Shown one piece after another: positions 1 through 7,901 of a stretch of DNA of 64,000 bases. Numbering within the stretch: the first letter of the stretch is position 1; the number at the start of each line of letters is the position of its first letter. Both the position numbers and the translations under genes were made by a program. Under the pieces are notes generated by a model. It searched no databases, was not told the DNA's origin, and saw nothing but the letters and a program-made list of their open reading frames with translations. The stretch lies in assembly GCF_001261775.1 (NCBI RefSeq), contig NZ_LN868538.1, positions 558,001 through 622,000 on the forward strand, written 5' to 3'. Source of the DNA: Anaeromassilibacillus senegalensis. GTDB lineage: Bacteria; Bacillota; Clostridia; Oscillospirales; Acutalibacteraceae.

Positions 1-1508
1 CTGCCGGTGTGGCCAATCGCGGCCTCCTGCAGCGTGTAGTCCTTAAATGCGATCGAGTCCGCCAGCTTATGTGCGCAAAATGCATCATAATACTGGTCCG
101 GATGCTGCGACATACGGCAGCCCTCCATGCCGATATTATGGACCGTCATGCCCGTCAGCTGGGCGATCATGGTCGGATAGTCGGTCGGCGGCGCAAACAT
201 GCCGGTAATGCTGTCGCCCATGCAAACCAGTGTCTTGCCTGCCAATCGGGAGACAGGCGGGTCCGGTAAGGTGACATTGCCGTCCTCCGATGGCTGTATG
301 CCATTGATGGTAAATACGTTGGACACGGGCTTAGAGTACCAGACCGTACAGGCCGGGGTAGACTCAAAGTTAACCGGCGATGGCACGTCCACCAGCACAA
401 TCTCGCTTGCAAACGTGCCTTGGTGGTCATAGATCGGCGTGTGGGCCGTGCCTGCATCCGCATAGTTAATGTACAAGTCGTTAAACCTAAATTGATACCC
501 GGCGACAAGCTCTGCCGTGACGTTGCCGGGGTAATACTCCAGCATTACGTCCGCCGAGCTGGCTGTAAACTCATAGCCATGCAGACCGGCAGAAGAAATA
601 CGTGTCGGGGCCATGATCTGATCGCCTTTGCTGCCGTTGGTCGATTCGGTCATTAAGAATTGGCCGTACATCATGGTAGCCGTGGTTGATCCGGGTTTTA
701 GGCCGGTTGTGTCGATGTAGATTTTGTACCGTTTGCCGATTTCAAGCCCCTTGAAAATCGTCTGCACAAACACACTGAACCATTGGGATGCCGTGCTGCT
801 CAGAGTAAACTCATAATAGCCTTTAGACTTGTCCTCCGTGATGCCGCCAGAGTAGGTGCGGGACTGTGTATCCATATCCTTAATTGTGTCGGAGTACGCG
901 TGATAGGCGCAGCTCGCCGCCTCTGACTTAAGTTTTAGCTCGCCATACTGGGAGATATTAAACTGACATGGCGTGGTACCAAACTCTCGCCATGTATCGC
1001 TGGCCTTGACATCCTCTAGTATCTGCGCGCACTGCACCACGGCTGCGGCTGCGGCCTGCTCCGACTCTCCGGCCCGGCCCGCTGCGGCCTCTGCGTCGTC
1101 TCGCGCCGTCAAGATGTGACCTTCATAAACCTCAAATTCCGATGGTAAAATTGAGATTTCAAGAGCCGAGTTTACGCTTGATTTTGCATACAATGTAAGA
1201 CACTCGGATTTTTTCGCGCGTCCGTCTGGTGCCACCGCCCGGAGCTGCGCATTGATGCAACCCCCTTGTGGTATGTATGACTGCAGCACAGGGATTGACA
1301 GCAGCAAATTGCCGTCTTGTTCTCGCGCATCAACCGCCCAAATGTCAAGGCGACCATTGGTTTTTACATCCGCAAAAAACGACCATCCGGCGTACTCTGC
1401 GCCGGTCATCTGTATCTGTAGGGTGCAGACCTTATTTTCCCCGGCATATCCGAGGACCAGATCGCCCGGCTGCGCGGTAAATGTCCAATTGCTGTTTAAG
1501 GTGATCAT
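1..1508 (-). CDS. Tail/baseplate protein with C-terminal SGNH (GDSL) hydrolase domain, partial
   Basis: An open frame starts at ATG 1508 behind a GGAGGGG site and runs off the left edge, so the C-terminus is missing. The N-terminal part (roughly residues 1-120) resembles upper-baseplate proteins. An Ala/Glu-rich helical stretch follows near residue 130, then a beta-rich jelly-roll-like segment. From about residue 415 an SGNH hydrolase begins: TLVCMGDSITG is block I with the nucleophile Ser, and later the spacing and NIGMEG fit the family. It probably de-acetylates or cleaves host surface glycan during adsorption. It is first in the rightmost end of the late cluster, next to holin and amidase. 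The domain assignment is by motif only; the catalytic Asp-His pair would be outside the window. Confidence 0.75.
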   Translation of the reverse strand, partial: MITLNSNWTFTAQPGDLVLGYAGENKVCTLQIQMTGAEYAGWSFFADVKTNGRLDIWAVDAREQDGNLLLSIPVLQSYIPQGGCINAQLRAVAPDGRAKKSECLTLYAKSSVNSALEISILPSEFEVYEGHILTARDDAEAAAGRAGESEQAAAAAVVQCAQILEDVKASDTWREFGTTPCQFNISQYGELKLKSEAASCAYHAYSDTIKDMDTQSRTYSGGITEDKSKGYYEFTLSSTASQWFSVFVQTIFKGLEIGKRYKIYIDTTGLKPGSTTATMMYGQFLMTESTNGSKGDQIMAPTRISSAGLHGYEFTASSADVMLEYYPGNVTAELVAGYQFRFNDLYINYADAGTAHTPIYDHQGTFASEIVLVDVPSPVNFESTPACTVWYSKPVSNVFTINGIQPSEDGNVTLPDPPVSRLAGKTLVCMGDSITGMFAPPTDYPTMIAQLTGMTVHNIGMEGCRMSQHPDQYYDAFCAHKLADSIAFKDYTLQEAAIGHTG

Positions 1509-1562
1509 ACAACCCCTCCATTCACAGAGGCCCCGCCGTGTGGCGGGGCCTCTGTGCTGTTA

Positions 1563-1856
1563 TCAGGCCTGTTGGCCATCCTTGATCCGGATAATCGCCT
1601 CGTACGCTCCATTGGACGCCAGGCTGACCAGCGCCGCATTGAGCGGGACGAGAGCCCATACGGTCCACGGCTGCATCCAGCCACCCGTGGCCGCCGTCGT
1701 GATCACCAGCAGCACAGCGGCAATAATGTAGGACAGCCACTGCGTCGGCAGCTTGGCGGTAACGCCCTTGAGCAGCTGCGTCAAGAGGCCGGTGCAGGCT
1801 GCGACGCCCGCAAAAGTAGCAAGAATCTCCCAAGTTAAAAAGCTATTTAAACTCAT
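1563..1856 (-). CDS. Putative phage holin
   Basis: This 97-residue protein has two or three hydrophobic segments (about residues 10-28, 40-60 and 65-85) and a short charged C-terminus ending IIRIKDGQQA. It starts at ATG 1856 behind a GGAGGG site. It lies immediately downstream of the amidase, the standard lysis-cassette position. Holins form membrane lesions that let the endolysin reach peptidoglycan. The sequence is too degenerate for a holin family name, so the call rests on topology, size and context. Confidence 0.7.
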   Translation of the reverse strand: MSLNSFLTWEILATFAGVAACTGLLTQLLKGVTAKLPTQWLSYIIAAVLLVITTAATGGWMQPWTVWALVPLNAALVSLASNGAYEAIIRIKDGQQA

Positions 1857-1869
1857 TTTGAACCCTCCA

Positions 1870-2637
1870 TTAAACTATCTTAAACTCGAACCTTAGTGAA
1901 CCCGCAGAATCATCTTGATCCGGCAGGTGCGTGTAAATCCCCGTGCTACTTCTGGCCTTATTAATTGCAACGATATTGGCGCGCCAGTTGCCGTTGTAGG
2001 GATAGGGCGGGCAGACCGTCACAACATCCTTGGTGCCAGGATAGATCACGGGCTTATCTACACAGTACATCTCTACTGTGTAGCAGTCGCCATGTCGACG
2101 CACGACGCCCATTGTGGTGTCAATCCCGATGGCCATCAGGCCCCGCACGCGCTGTTTCAGCGCTGCAAACTCATCGGGATTGTCCACGTAATACTTGGGG
2201 CAGTGCTTGCCTGTCACATCATAATGGCGGATGATGTCGCGCAGCGGATCAAGCTTGTAGCGCTTGCAGAGATCAGCACAGAGGACGGCCAGAGACCGTT
2301 CCGCCGCCGCCGTAAACTTGCCGTCCGCTGCCGGATGGCAACACTCAATGCTGATGCTGTACGGGTTGGCCTGGTTGGTCGCGTAGCTGATCTCCGTCTC
2401 TGGGATACACTGGATAACCGCGCCATAGAGGCCGATTATGTAATGAGACGACGCGTAGATGAGCTGACCGGCGTCATTACGTTTGCCCGATTTAAGACCC
2501 TCGAAATAATTACGATTTCCTCGTGCCGTGCTGCCCGGATTACCTACATAATGTACGGCAATCTTGGTTACCTTGCCAAGCTTGATGCCCGGGCGGCTGT
2601 AGGGGTTAACCGTGAGGAAAGACTGCTCAATATCCAT
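1870..2637 (-). CDS. N-acetylmuramoyl-L-alanine amidase (phage endolysin, Amidase_2)
   Basis: 255 residues. The N-terminal about 165 residues form an Amidase_2/PGRP fold. The first zinc histidine is in IAVHYVGNPG (H29). SSHYIIG supplies the substrate-pocket strand, and RHYDVTGKHCPKYY carries the second His and the Cys ligand. The remaining about 90 residues (YCVDKPVIYPGTKDVV onward) look like a small cell-wall-binding domain. It cleaves the amide between MurNAc and L-Ala of the stem peptide. The start has a GGAGGTAG site eight bases upstream. It follows the tail-fibre genes and precedes the holin gene, forming the lysis cassette. Confidence 0.92.
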   Translation of the reverse strand: MDIEQSFLTVNPYSRPGIKLGKVTKIAVHYVGNPGSTARGNRNYFEGLKSGKRNDAGQLIYASSHYIIGLYGAVIQCIPETEISYATNQANPYSISIECCHPAADGKFTAAAERSLAVLCADLCKRYKLDPLRDIIRHYDVTGKHCPKYYVDNPDEFAALKQRVRGLMAIGIDTTMGVVRRHGDCYTVEMYCVDKPVIYPGTKDVVTVCPPYPYNGNWRANIVAINKARSSTGIYTHLPDQDDSAGSLRFEFKIV

Positions 2638-2638
2638 C

Positions 2639-3904
2639 TTAGACTACCTCCGTAAAATACTGTCCTACGAGCTCGTGCGGCAGGTATTGCAGGTTGATCT
2701 TGCCGCCCTTTGCCTCGCCGGTACGCTGGCACAGGTATAGCTTGCCGTCCTCCGGATCGGAGTAATACAGGCCGTAGATGTACTCCATGCCCCGTGCGGC
2801 GGGGATAGGATCGTCTTGCGTACCAGCGTGGGAGACATCGATGATCTCCCATATAGCCTGTGCAACATCTGGCGTCCAATCGGCCTGCGTGGTGTGTCCC
2901 TGACCGTCCCTTACCTTATATAGCTTGCCGGTCGGCGGAAAGTACCGGCGGTCACCGGGGACGACAACCTCGCCCGGTCTCCAGTGCGGATACAGGGACG
3001 GGGCCTGTGCTGCCACCTCGTCCGGCGCGTACGACGCCAAGCGCTCGATATTGGCGCGGGCAGCTGCGGCGAGCTGCGGCGTGATCTCTGCCGGAGCCGC
3101 ACCGAGGATCGTCGCTACTGCGGCAGCCTGTGTCTCTGCGTCAGCCATGAGCTGCGCCTCTCTCGCGCTGATCTCCTTGACCATCTCCACGGCAACCTGC
3201 CCGCCCTCATATGTCGAGCGGACAAAGAGGGTATAGCCCTCCAAGGGCTTGCCCGCGTCGGTTATGGCCATGTACCGCGTCTTGTCGGAGTTTGCAAAGA
3301 TCGCACGTAGCTCTTGATCTGTGTAGTCCAGTGCGGCAAACATAATGCGCACACCGGAGCGGTATACACCCATATAGGACTGGCTGGCGCTGGATACGCC
3401 GGTGCAGGACAGCTGCGTGCCGTCTGCCATTATCAATGTCATTGTATCGCCTCCTGTTGTGTTGATATCTTGAGCGGGCAACGGCGGGAAGGTCACAGAA
3501 TGCGGAAAACCTGCCTGCTGCGGAACATCCCGCAACGCCTGCTTATACTCCTGCCACACGGCCTGCGCTGGCTCATCCATTGCCGCCCAATTGGATGGAT
3601 TGCAGTAGATCAGATCGCAATCATTGAGCAGCTTGTCCCGGTACGCCCTGACCTTGTCTGCCTCCTGTGCGCGCTCGTAAGCTTTGGCGCGCTGGAGCCA
3701 TGTGTCATAGTCATCGGCTATTTGCGCCGCTGTGTTGGCGATGACGCGCACCGGCAGAGTATACTGATCGTAGGTCCAGACGGTGACCGCCGCGCCAGTG
3801 GAACCGTTGATCTCGCTGCTCTCGGTTACATCGACGCAAAAGATTGCCGTGTTGCCGCTGATCTCGACGCTGGAGGGCGGCGGAGTTAAACTTGTAATTC
3901 TCAT
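2639..3904 (-). CDS. Tail fibre assembly/receptor-binding-associated protein with chaperone motif
   Basis: 421 residues. Residues about 60-150 contain the phage tail-fibre assembly chaperone pattern W..YKQALRDVPQQAGFP..V.FPPLP. The middle section, starting at MTLIMADGTQL, resembles DUF4376-type tail proteins, and the C-terminal about 70 residues (HWRPGEVVVPGDRRY, KLYKVRDGQGH, W-rich) resemble a small carbohydrate-binding module of CBM5/12 type. The gene sits between the presumed receptor-binding protein and the endolysin. An AGGAGG with an ATG seven bases downstream lies inside the frame (ATG about 3441), so a shorter second product is possible. The exact function is inferred. Confidence 0.65.
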   Translation of the reverse strand: MRITSLTPPPSSVEISGNTAIFCVDVTESSEINGSTGAAVTVWTYDQYTLPVRVIANTAAQIADDYDTWLQRAKAYERAQEADKVRAYRDKLLNDCDLIYCNPSNWAAMDEPAQAVWQEYKQALRDVPQQAGFPHSVTFPPLPAQDINTTGGDTMTLIMADGTQLSCTGVSSASQSYMGVYRSGVRIMFAALDYTDQELRAIFANSDKTRYMAITDAGKPLEGYTLFVRSTYEGGQVAVEMVKEISAREAQLMADAETQAAAVATILGAAPAEITPQLAAAARANIERLASYAPDEVAAQAPSLYPHWRPGEVVVPGDRRYFPPTGKLYKVRDGQGHTTQADWTPDVAQAIWEIIDVSHAGTQDDPIPAARGMEYIYGLYYSDPEDGKLYLCQRTGEAKGGKINLQYLPHELVGQYFTEVV

Positions 3905-3910
3905 GATGCA

Positions 3911-5482
3911 TCAACCTCCTTGTGGGGTGTAGGACAGATATGCAGTAATATTGGACGAAGTGTTGATATCTCGTTCAAATGAGATTTCAAATATGCCTGA
4001 TTCGCTATTGGAATAATGTCCTGTTGAAGGGTACGTGTTGTAGTTTGACGTTGAGCAATAAAAGATATCATGAAATTGTCCACTCGCGTCTACGGTTTCA
4101 ATCGGGAACATCCCATACGCGTTGGAAGGTTGCATCTTGTTAATATAACCACCGTTTAGGCTCGGCGAACGAACATTTCCGTCTGAGCCAGTATACGGCG
4201 CATGGATGTTGTAATAATAAATACCACCGCTCGCTCTCCAACCTTTACAGTATTTTGCTTTGTTCCCCCAAAAGTTTTCGATACCCAAAAACTTAACACC
4301 CTCGTCCCTTGTTTGAGACCCCCAACAAAGACCTTTTTTATTCATAGTTCCGGTAATAAGACCATTGTTACTCCCTTTTCCCAATAATGCCTGCGAATCC
4401 AAACCGCAAAACATCATTATAAACATTGCTTGCAAAAATGTACGTTTGCACCATTCTTGCTGTTGATACCCGCTCCCGTTTACAGTCGCAGCAGTATTGC
4501 ATTCACCTATCAGTTTTCCGGTCGTAGATTGCGCTCCGCTTAATGATCTCAATCTGTCGCTATATATGACACCCTCATATGCGGCCATATACATTGTAGA
4601 CTGGATCACACCGGCCTCTGACGCGAAAGCGTTTGCACAATAGGTATCGTCAGGAGGCGCCAACGAGAATTTACATCCGATATATTTTTTGCCGTCTGGA
4701 GCAGTTTCGGAATAAAACTTGTAGTAGACCAAGGGAAACTCCACCATTACATCCCCATCGTCTCCTGATGTGATGTCAGCAGCAGTCCCGTCGCTACGTT
4801 TGCTGTAGTCGTTTGGGTCGAGATAGTACTGCACTATCCCATTTTTTAGTAAACAGGGTCGAATGTTTTTAAAGAGCCACGAGTCGCCCCATGATCCAAA
4901 GTCAAAGGTTTCACCCATCGAGGCTGGGAGCCAATTCACCGCGCCGTCCGTATACTCAATTGCGCCGGTTGATGTGCCCATCCGCCATCCGATTACATCC
5001 GGCTCTGTGGTCATGGTAATTGTCTCAGTTTGCACCTGCCCACCCTCTGCTGTGACCAGCGCTGCCCCGCCATAATACCGGCTGGGATAATCCAGCAGAA
5101 TCACGTAGTAGGTATGATTTTCCAAGACGCCAAACTCAGCGTTACCGAGTGCGTCCAATGGCTTGATGAAATCTGCGCCCAACTGCTCGTTACGGATGCG
5201 GACGCGCGTATTCCCTACACTACCACCATCCGACGTATTAACGTGGATGATAAGCGTGGAGGCGTAATCTTTGGCCGCCAAGCGCCGGAATACATCATCC
5301 GGCACCGCGTCAGGACCAAGCCCGTACAGCGCCGCTGTATCATCCTTGAGCAACGTCGCCTTATTGACCGGCGTGCCCGTCTCTGTCGGCCTGTCCGCCC
5401 GTGTCATGTCATAAGTATTGCTTTGTCCGGACACGGGTGTGAGCTTAACTCGGCCTGGATATCTTGGTACTCTATCCTTCAT
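3911..5482 (-). CDS. Putative tail tip/receptor-binding protein
   Basis: 523 residues from ATG 5482 (GGGGAGG site; the frame stays open slightly upstream but without a better site). The N-terminus (MKDRVPRYPGRVKLTPV, TPVNKATLL) matches the baseplate-attachment segment common in Firmicutes siphophage tail proteins. Residues about 90-150 are a beta-sandwich with PSRYYGGAALVTAEGGQ. The C-terminal 330 residues are rich in Asn, Tyr, Ser and Gly and end with a Tyr/Ser-rich strand, typical of receptor-binding tips. Codons for this C-terminal part (about 3911-4900) are clearly more AT-rich than flanking genes, suggesting acquisition by domain exchange. Confidence 0.65.
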   Translation of the reverse strand: MKDRVPRYPGRVKLTPVSGQSNTYDMTRADRPTETGTPVNKATLLKDDTAALYGLGPDAVPDDVFRRLAAKDYASTLIIHVNTSDGGSVGNTRVRIRNEQLGADFIKPLDALGNAEFGVLENHTYYVILLDYPSRYYGGAALVTAEGGQVQTETITMTTEPDVIGWRMGTSTGAIEYTDGAVNWLPASMGETFDFGSWGDSWLFKNIRPCLLKNGIVQYYLDPNDYSKRSDGTAADITSGDDGDVMVEFPLVYYKFYSETAPDGKKYIGCKFSLAPPDDTYCANAFASEAGVIQSTMYMAAYEGVIYSDRLRSLSGAQSTTGKLIGECNTAATVNGSGYQQQEWCKRTFLQAMFIMMFCGLDSQALLGKGSNNGLITGTMNKKGLCWGSQTRDEGVKFLGIENFWGNKAKYCKGWRASGGIYYYNIHAPYTGSDGNVRSPSLNGGYINKMQPSNAYGMFPIETVDASGQFHDIFYCSTSNYNTYPSTGHYSNSESGIFEISFERDINTSSNITAYLSYTPQGG

Positions 5483-5486
5483 GTCG

Positions 5487-5867
5487 CTATACCTCCCCTG
5501 CGTACAGGTCACCGCTGTAATACCACGCTGCGGTCATGCGGTCGACCCAGACGCCAATTGTATGCAGGTCCCACTCCCACGCGTTGACCTGCCCTGAATC
5601 AAGTGTGCTGTTGTACGCAATCTCCCGCCAGTCCGGCAACCGGCAGAACACATCCTGCAGCGCGCAGATATTGCGCCGGATGCGGTCGATCTCCAATTGA
5701 GACAGCGGAGTGTCCCGCGTCCAATCCGTCCACGGGCTATCGATTGTGTATCCGTACCTGCTCAGGAGCTCCTGCAGCTCCCGAATCGCCGTCTCGATGC
5801 GGTTAAGATCGGCATAGCTGTACGACTCCTGGTCTGTGTGATCCCAATTAAGATCAGGCACTCCCAA
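5487..5867 (-). CDS. Conserved siphophage baseplate-region protein
   Basis: 126 residues with several conserved aromatic stretches (DLNWDHTDQESYSYADLNRIE, WTDWTRDTPLSQ). A YADLNRIE segment and an N-terminal amphipathic helix are typical of small proteins coded between the tail hub and the receptor-binding protein. It overlaps the preceding baseplate gene by 14 bases, suggesting coupled translation. No enzyme motif is visible. A structural or connector role is inferred from position only. Confidence 0.6.
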   Translation of the reverse strand: MGVPDLNWDHTDQESYSYADLNRIETAIRELQELLSRYGYTIDSPWTDWTRDTPLSQLEIDRIRRNICALQDVFCRLPDWREIAYNSTLDSGQVNAWEWDLHTIGVWVDRMTAAWYYSGDLYAGEV

Positions 5868-7527
5868 CCACCTCCACGCCAGATATATATCCGCCGGTCA
5901 GATCGATGTCCATGGATGTAACCATCCCGGTCAGCGCCCTGCCGGACGGCTGCTCGATCCGCACCTTGTTGCCCGGCTGCCACGGGCCGGGGAAGAGATC
6001 GCCCCGCTCCACGACCCGCTGCTGGTAGTGGTCATATACGCGCTGCGCCATGGCCTGCGCGTCTGCCATCAGAGTGCAGTCCTCCACGGTCATGACATTG
6101 GGCCGGGTATTGGCGGGCAAATTGGCCATGTATACGCTGCCGACGAGGCTCGTCTGGTCCTCGTAGGTCTTGCCGGTCAGCGTCCCCTTGCCCGCCGTTG
6201 TAACGGTCAGGCGCGCCCAGTTGGCCCCCTGCTCCGCGATCGTTGCCCCCGTACAGGATAGACCTGTCGCGGGGGAGGAGAACTTGACCAACCTATCGCC
6301 CGTCTGGCAGTCCTCCGCAAACAGCTCGCCCACATCCGCCGCGAGGCTGTAATTGTGGACATATACCTCGACGCCGGTCACCAGCTCGCGTTGCGTGAGA
6401 TTGTGGCCGATCACCTTATCGTCCGGCATGATCGTATCCGAGACGCTGGTCGACGGCGGAAAGATGCGTATCCGATCGCCCCGTGCGCAGGAGACCAACG
6501 CCCCGGTGGCAAACGCCGCCTGCTGCAGCGCCTCCCGATGCGTGCAGATCGGGAGGTATCCTTTGAGGATGACGTCCGCGAGTGCCGGGTCAAGGTCATA
6601 CATGTCCACGGCATTAGCCGACGCCATGATCTCGCGCACCAGGTCACCCATCGTGACGCTGTCAAGCCACAGGCCGCCCATGTACTCCGTGCCGTCTATG
6701 ACGCCCATCAGGTCCGTGCAGGTGGTATCTGTGACGTTGCCGTCGGTCACGGCCTCCTGCAGGTAGTAGGTGCCGATATCCACCTCTCTGCCATCAATCT
6801 CCGAGGTGACGATCATCTCTTGTCTCTGTTGGAAGGCCCGGTACGCACCACTCAAATTAAGCATGTCAAACTCGCCACCCGGCGAGTAAAACCGGTAATA
6901 CAGCATGTTGATCCGCAACTCGGCGGAGAGCGGATCGACCTCCTCAACCACGTTGGCGCTAATCAGATCGTCGTCGCCAAACATCTTGAGTACGCCGTAC
7001 CGGATGCCGGACATCTTGAGGTAATGATACGGCTTGTTGGTCGCCTTAAACGTGATGACTATCTTGTAGTAATCCTCCACCAGCGGGCCGTAGGTGGCGT
7101 TGGCAGAGGTCGGCGCAAAGTCCTCCTCGTGCAGCACCGCGCCGCTCTGGTCGTACCAGGCGATGTGCATCTCGCTGGCCCACTCGTTGACCACCGCATC
7201 AAAGATCAGCGTCAGCCCCACAGAGGTGTGAGGCTGTGAAAAGGTGATGATCAGCTTGGATGGCGTGGTAAACCTGCCGTCCGGCCCGCTCATGGAGTTG
7301 GACCACCAGCCCATAAACTCGCGGGCCGGTGAGTCAGGAAACAAGGTGCGGCTCCCGTCAAGCGGGATGCCGTCCCCCTCCAGCGTGGCCCATGGCTTGA
7401 GCGTCCCGGCCTCATCATGCAGCTGGTAGAGGTCGATCCACGGCTTGCTATCCGGGGCGGACAATGTGGCGTCGTCCACAGCTGTTACGTCCATGAGCCG
7501 GAATGATATCCTGCAGTCCGTCCTCAT
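5854..7527 (-). CDS. Baseplate hub/tail lysin-type structural protein
   Basis: 557 residues. Position directly after the tape measure gene and the small distal-tail-like gene, and the mixed beta content, match the tail hub (Tal/gp44-like) group. The N-terminal about 170 residues read as a discoidin-like sandwich (PSKLIITFSQPHTSVGLTLIF). The middle (DPLSAELRINMLYYRFYSPG, then IGTYYLQEAVTD) resembles the hub repeats of Firmicutes phages, and MGDLVREIM starts the second hub domain. No peptidase motif was recognised. The first bases overlap the upstream gene by four (ATGA-type). Confidence 0.65.
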   Translation of the reverse strand: MRTDCRISFRLMDVTAVDDATLSAPDSKPWIDLYQLHDEAGTLKPWATLEGDGIPLDGSRTLFPDSPAREFMGWWSNSMSGPDGRFTTPSKLIITFSQPHTSVGLTLIFDAVVNEWASEMHIAWYDQSGAVLHEEDFAPTSANATYGPLVEDYYKIVITFKATNKPYHYLKMSGIRYGVLKMFGDDDLISANVVEEVDPLSAELRINMLYYRFYSPGGEFDMLNLSGAYRAFQQRQEMIVTSEIDGREVDIGTYYLQEAVTDGNVTDTTCTDLMGVIDGTEYMGGLWLDSVTMGDLVREIMASANAVDMYDLDPALADVILKGYLPICTHREALQQAAFATGALVSCARGDRIRIFPPSTSVSDTIMPDDKVIGHNLTQRELVTGVEVYVHNYSLAADVGELFAEDCQTGDRLVKFSSPATGLSCTGATIAEQGANWARLTVTTAGKGTLTGKTYEDQTSLVGSVYMANLPANTRPNVMTVEDCTLMADAQAMAQRVYDHYQQRVVERGDLFPGPWQPGNKVRIEQPSGRALTGMVTSMDIDLTGGYISGVEVVGSA

Positions 7528-7901
7528 CGTCCATCCTCCAGCGGCAGCACACCGGTCACATTGAGCGCCAGCCCATCCCAGCGCCGGGTGCCGTCCGGCT
7601 CCAGAAATACCAGGGCGTCGTTGCCGAGCTCCACGCGGGCGTCCAGCGTCACGTCGTCTTGACCATCCGGCACCGTAATGGATACGGACTCTGCGCTGGT
7701 GGCCAGAGCGGCGCGCAGAGCGTCATAATCCGCCTGTGACAGGCTGCCCAGGGTGATGGAGTAGGTGCGGTATCGTGCACGCAGCTCGCTGCGCCTCCTG
7801 CCGCTCTCCGCCACCAGATCATACTTGTAATCACGCCGCTCCCCGCGCTTGAGGTCTGAGACCTCCGCGCCGTGGAATGACTGCCCGTTGATCTTGATCA
7901 C
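7524..7901 (-). CDS. Small distal-tail-like structural protein
   Basis: 125 residues, mostly beta-strand in character (YRTYSITLGSLSQADYDAL, ESVSITVPDGQ, WDGLALNVTGVLPLED). It lies between tape measure and tail hub, where the distal tail protein is normally encoded, but it is only about half the usual length of Dit proteins. It overlaps both neighbours by four bases, so it is translationally coupled. The assignment is from synteny and fold impression only. Confidence 0.5.
   Translation of the reverse strand: MIKINGQSFHGAEVSDLKRGERRDYKYDLVAESGRRRSELRARYRTYSITLGSLSQADYDALRAALATSAESVSITVPDGQDDVTLDARVELGNDALVFLEPDGTRRWDGLALNVTGVLPLEDGR

Noticed and set aside
3911..5482. Diversity-generating retroelement target
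   Set aside because: Asn/Tyr-rich C-terminus is suggestive, but no reverse transcriptase or template repeat is seen in the window.
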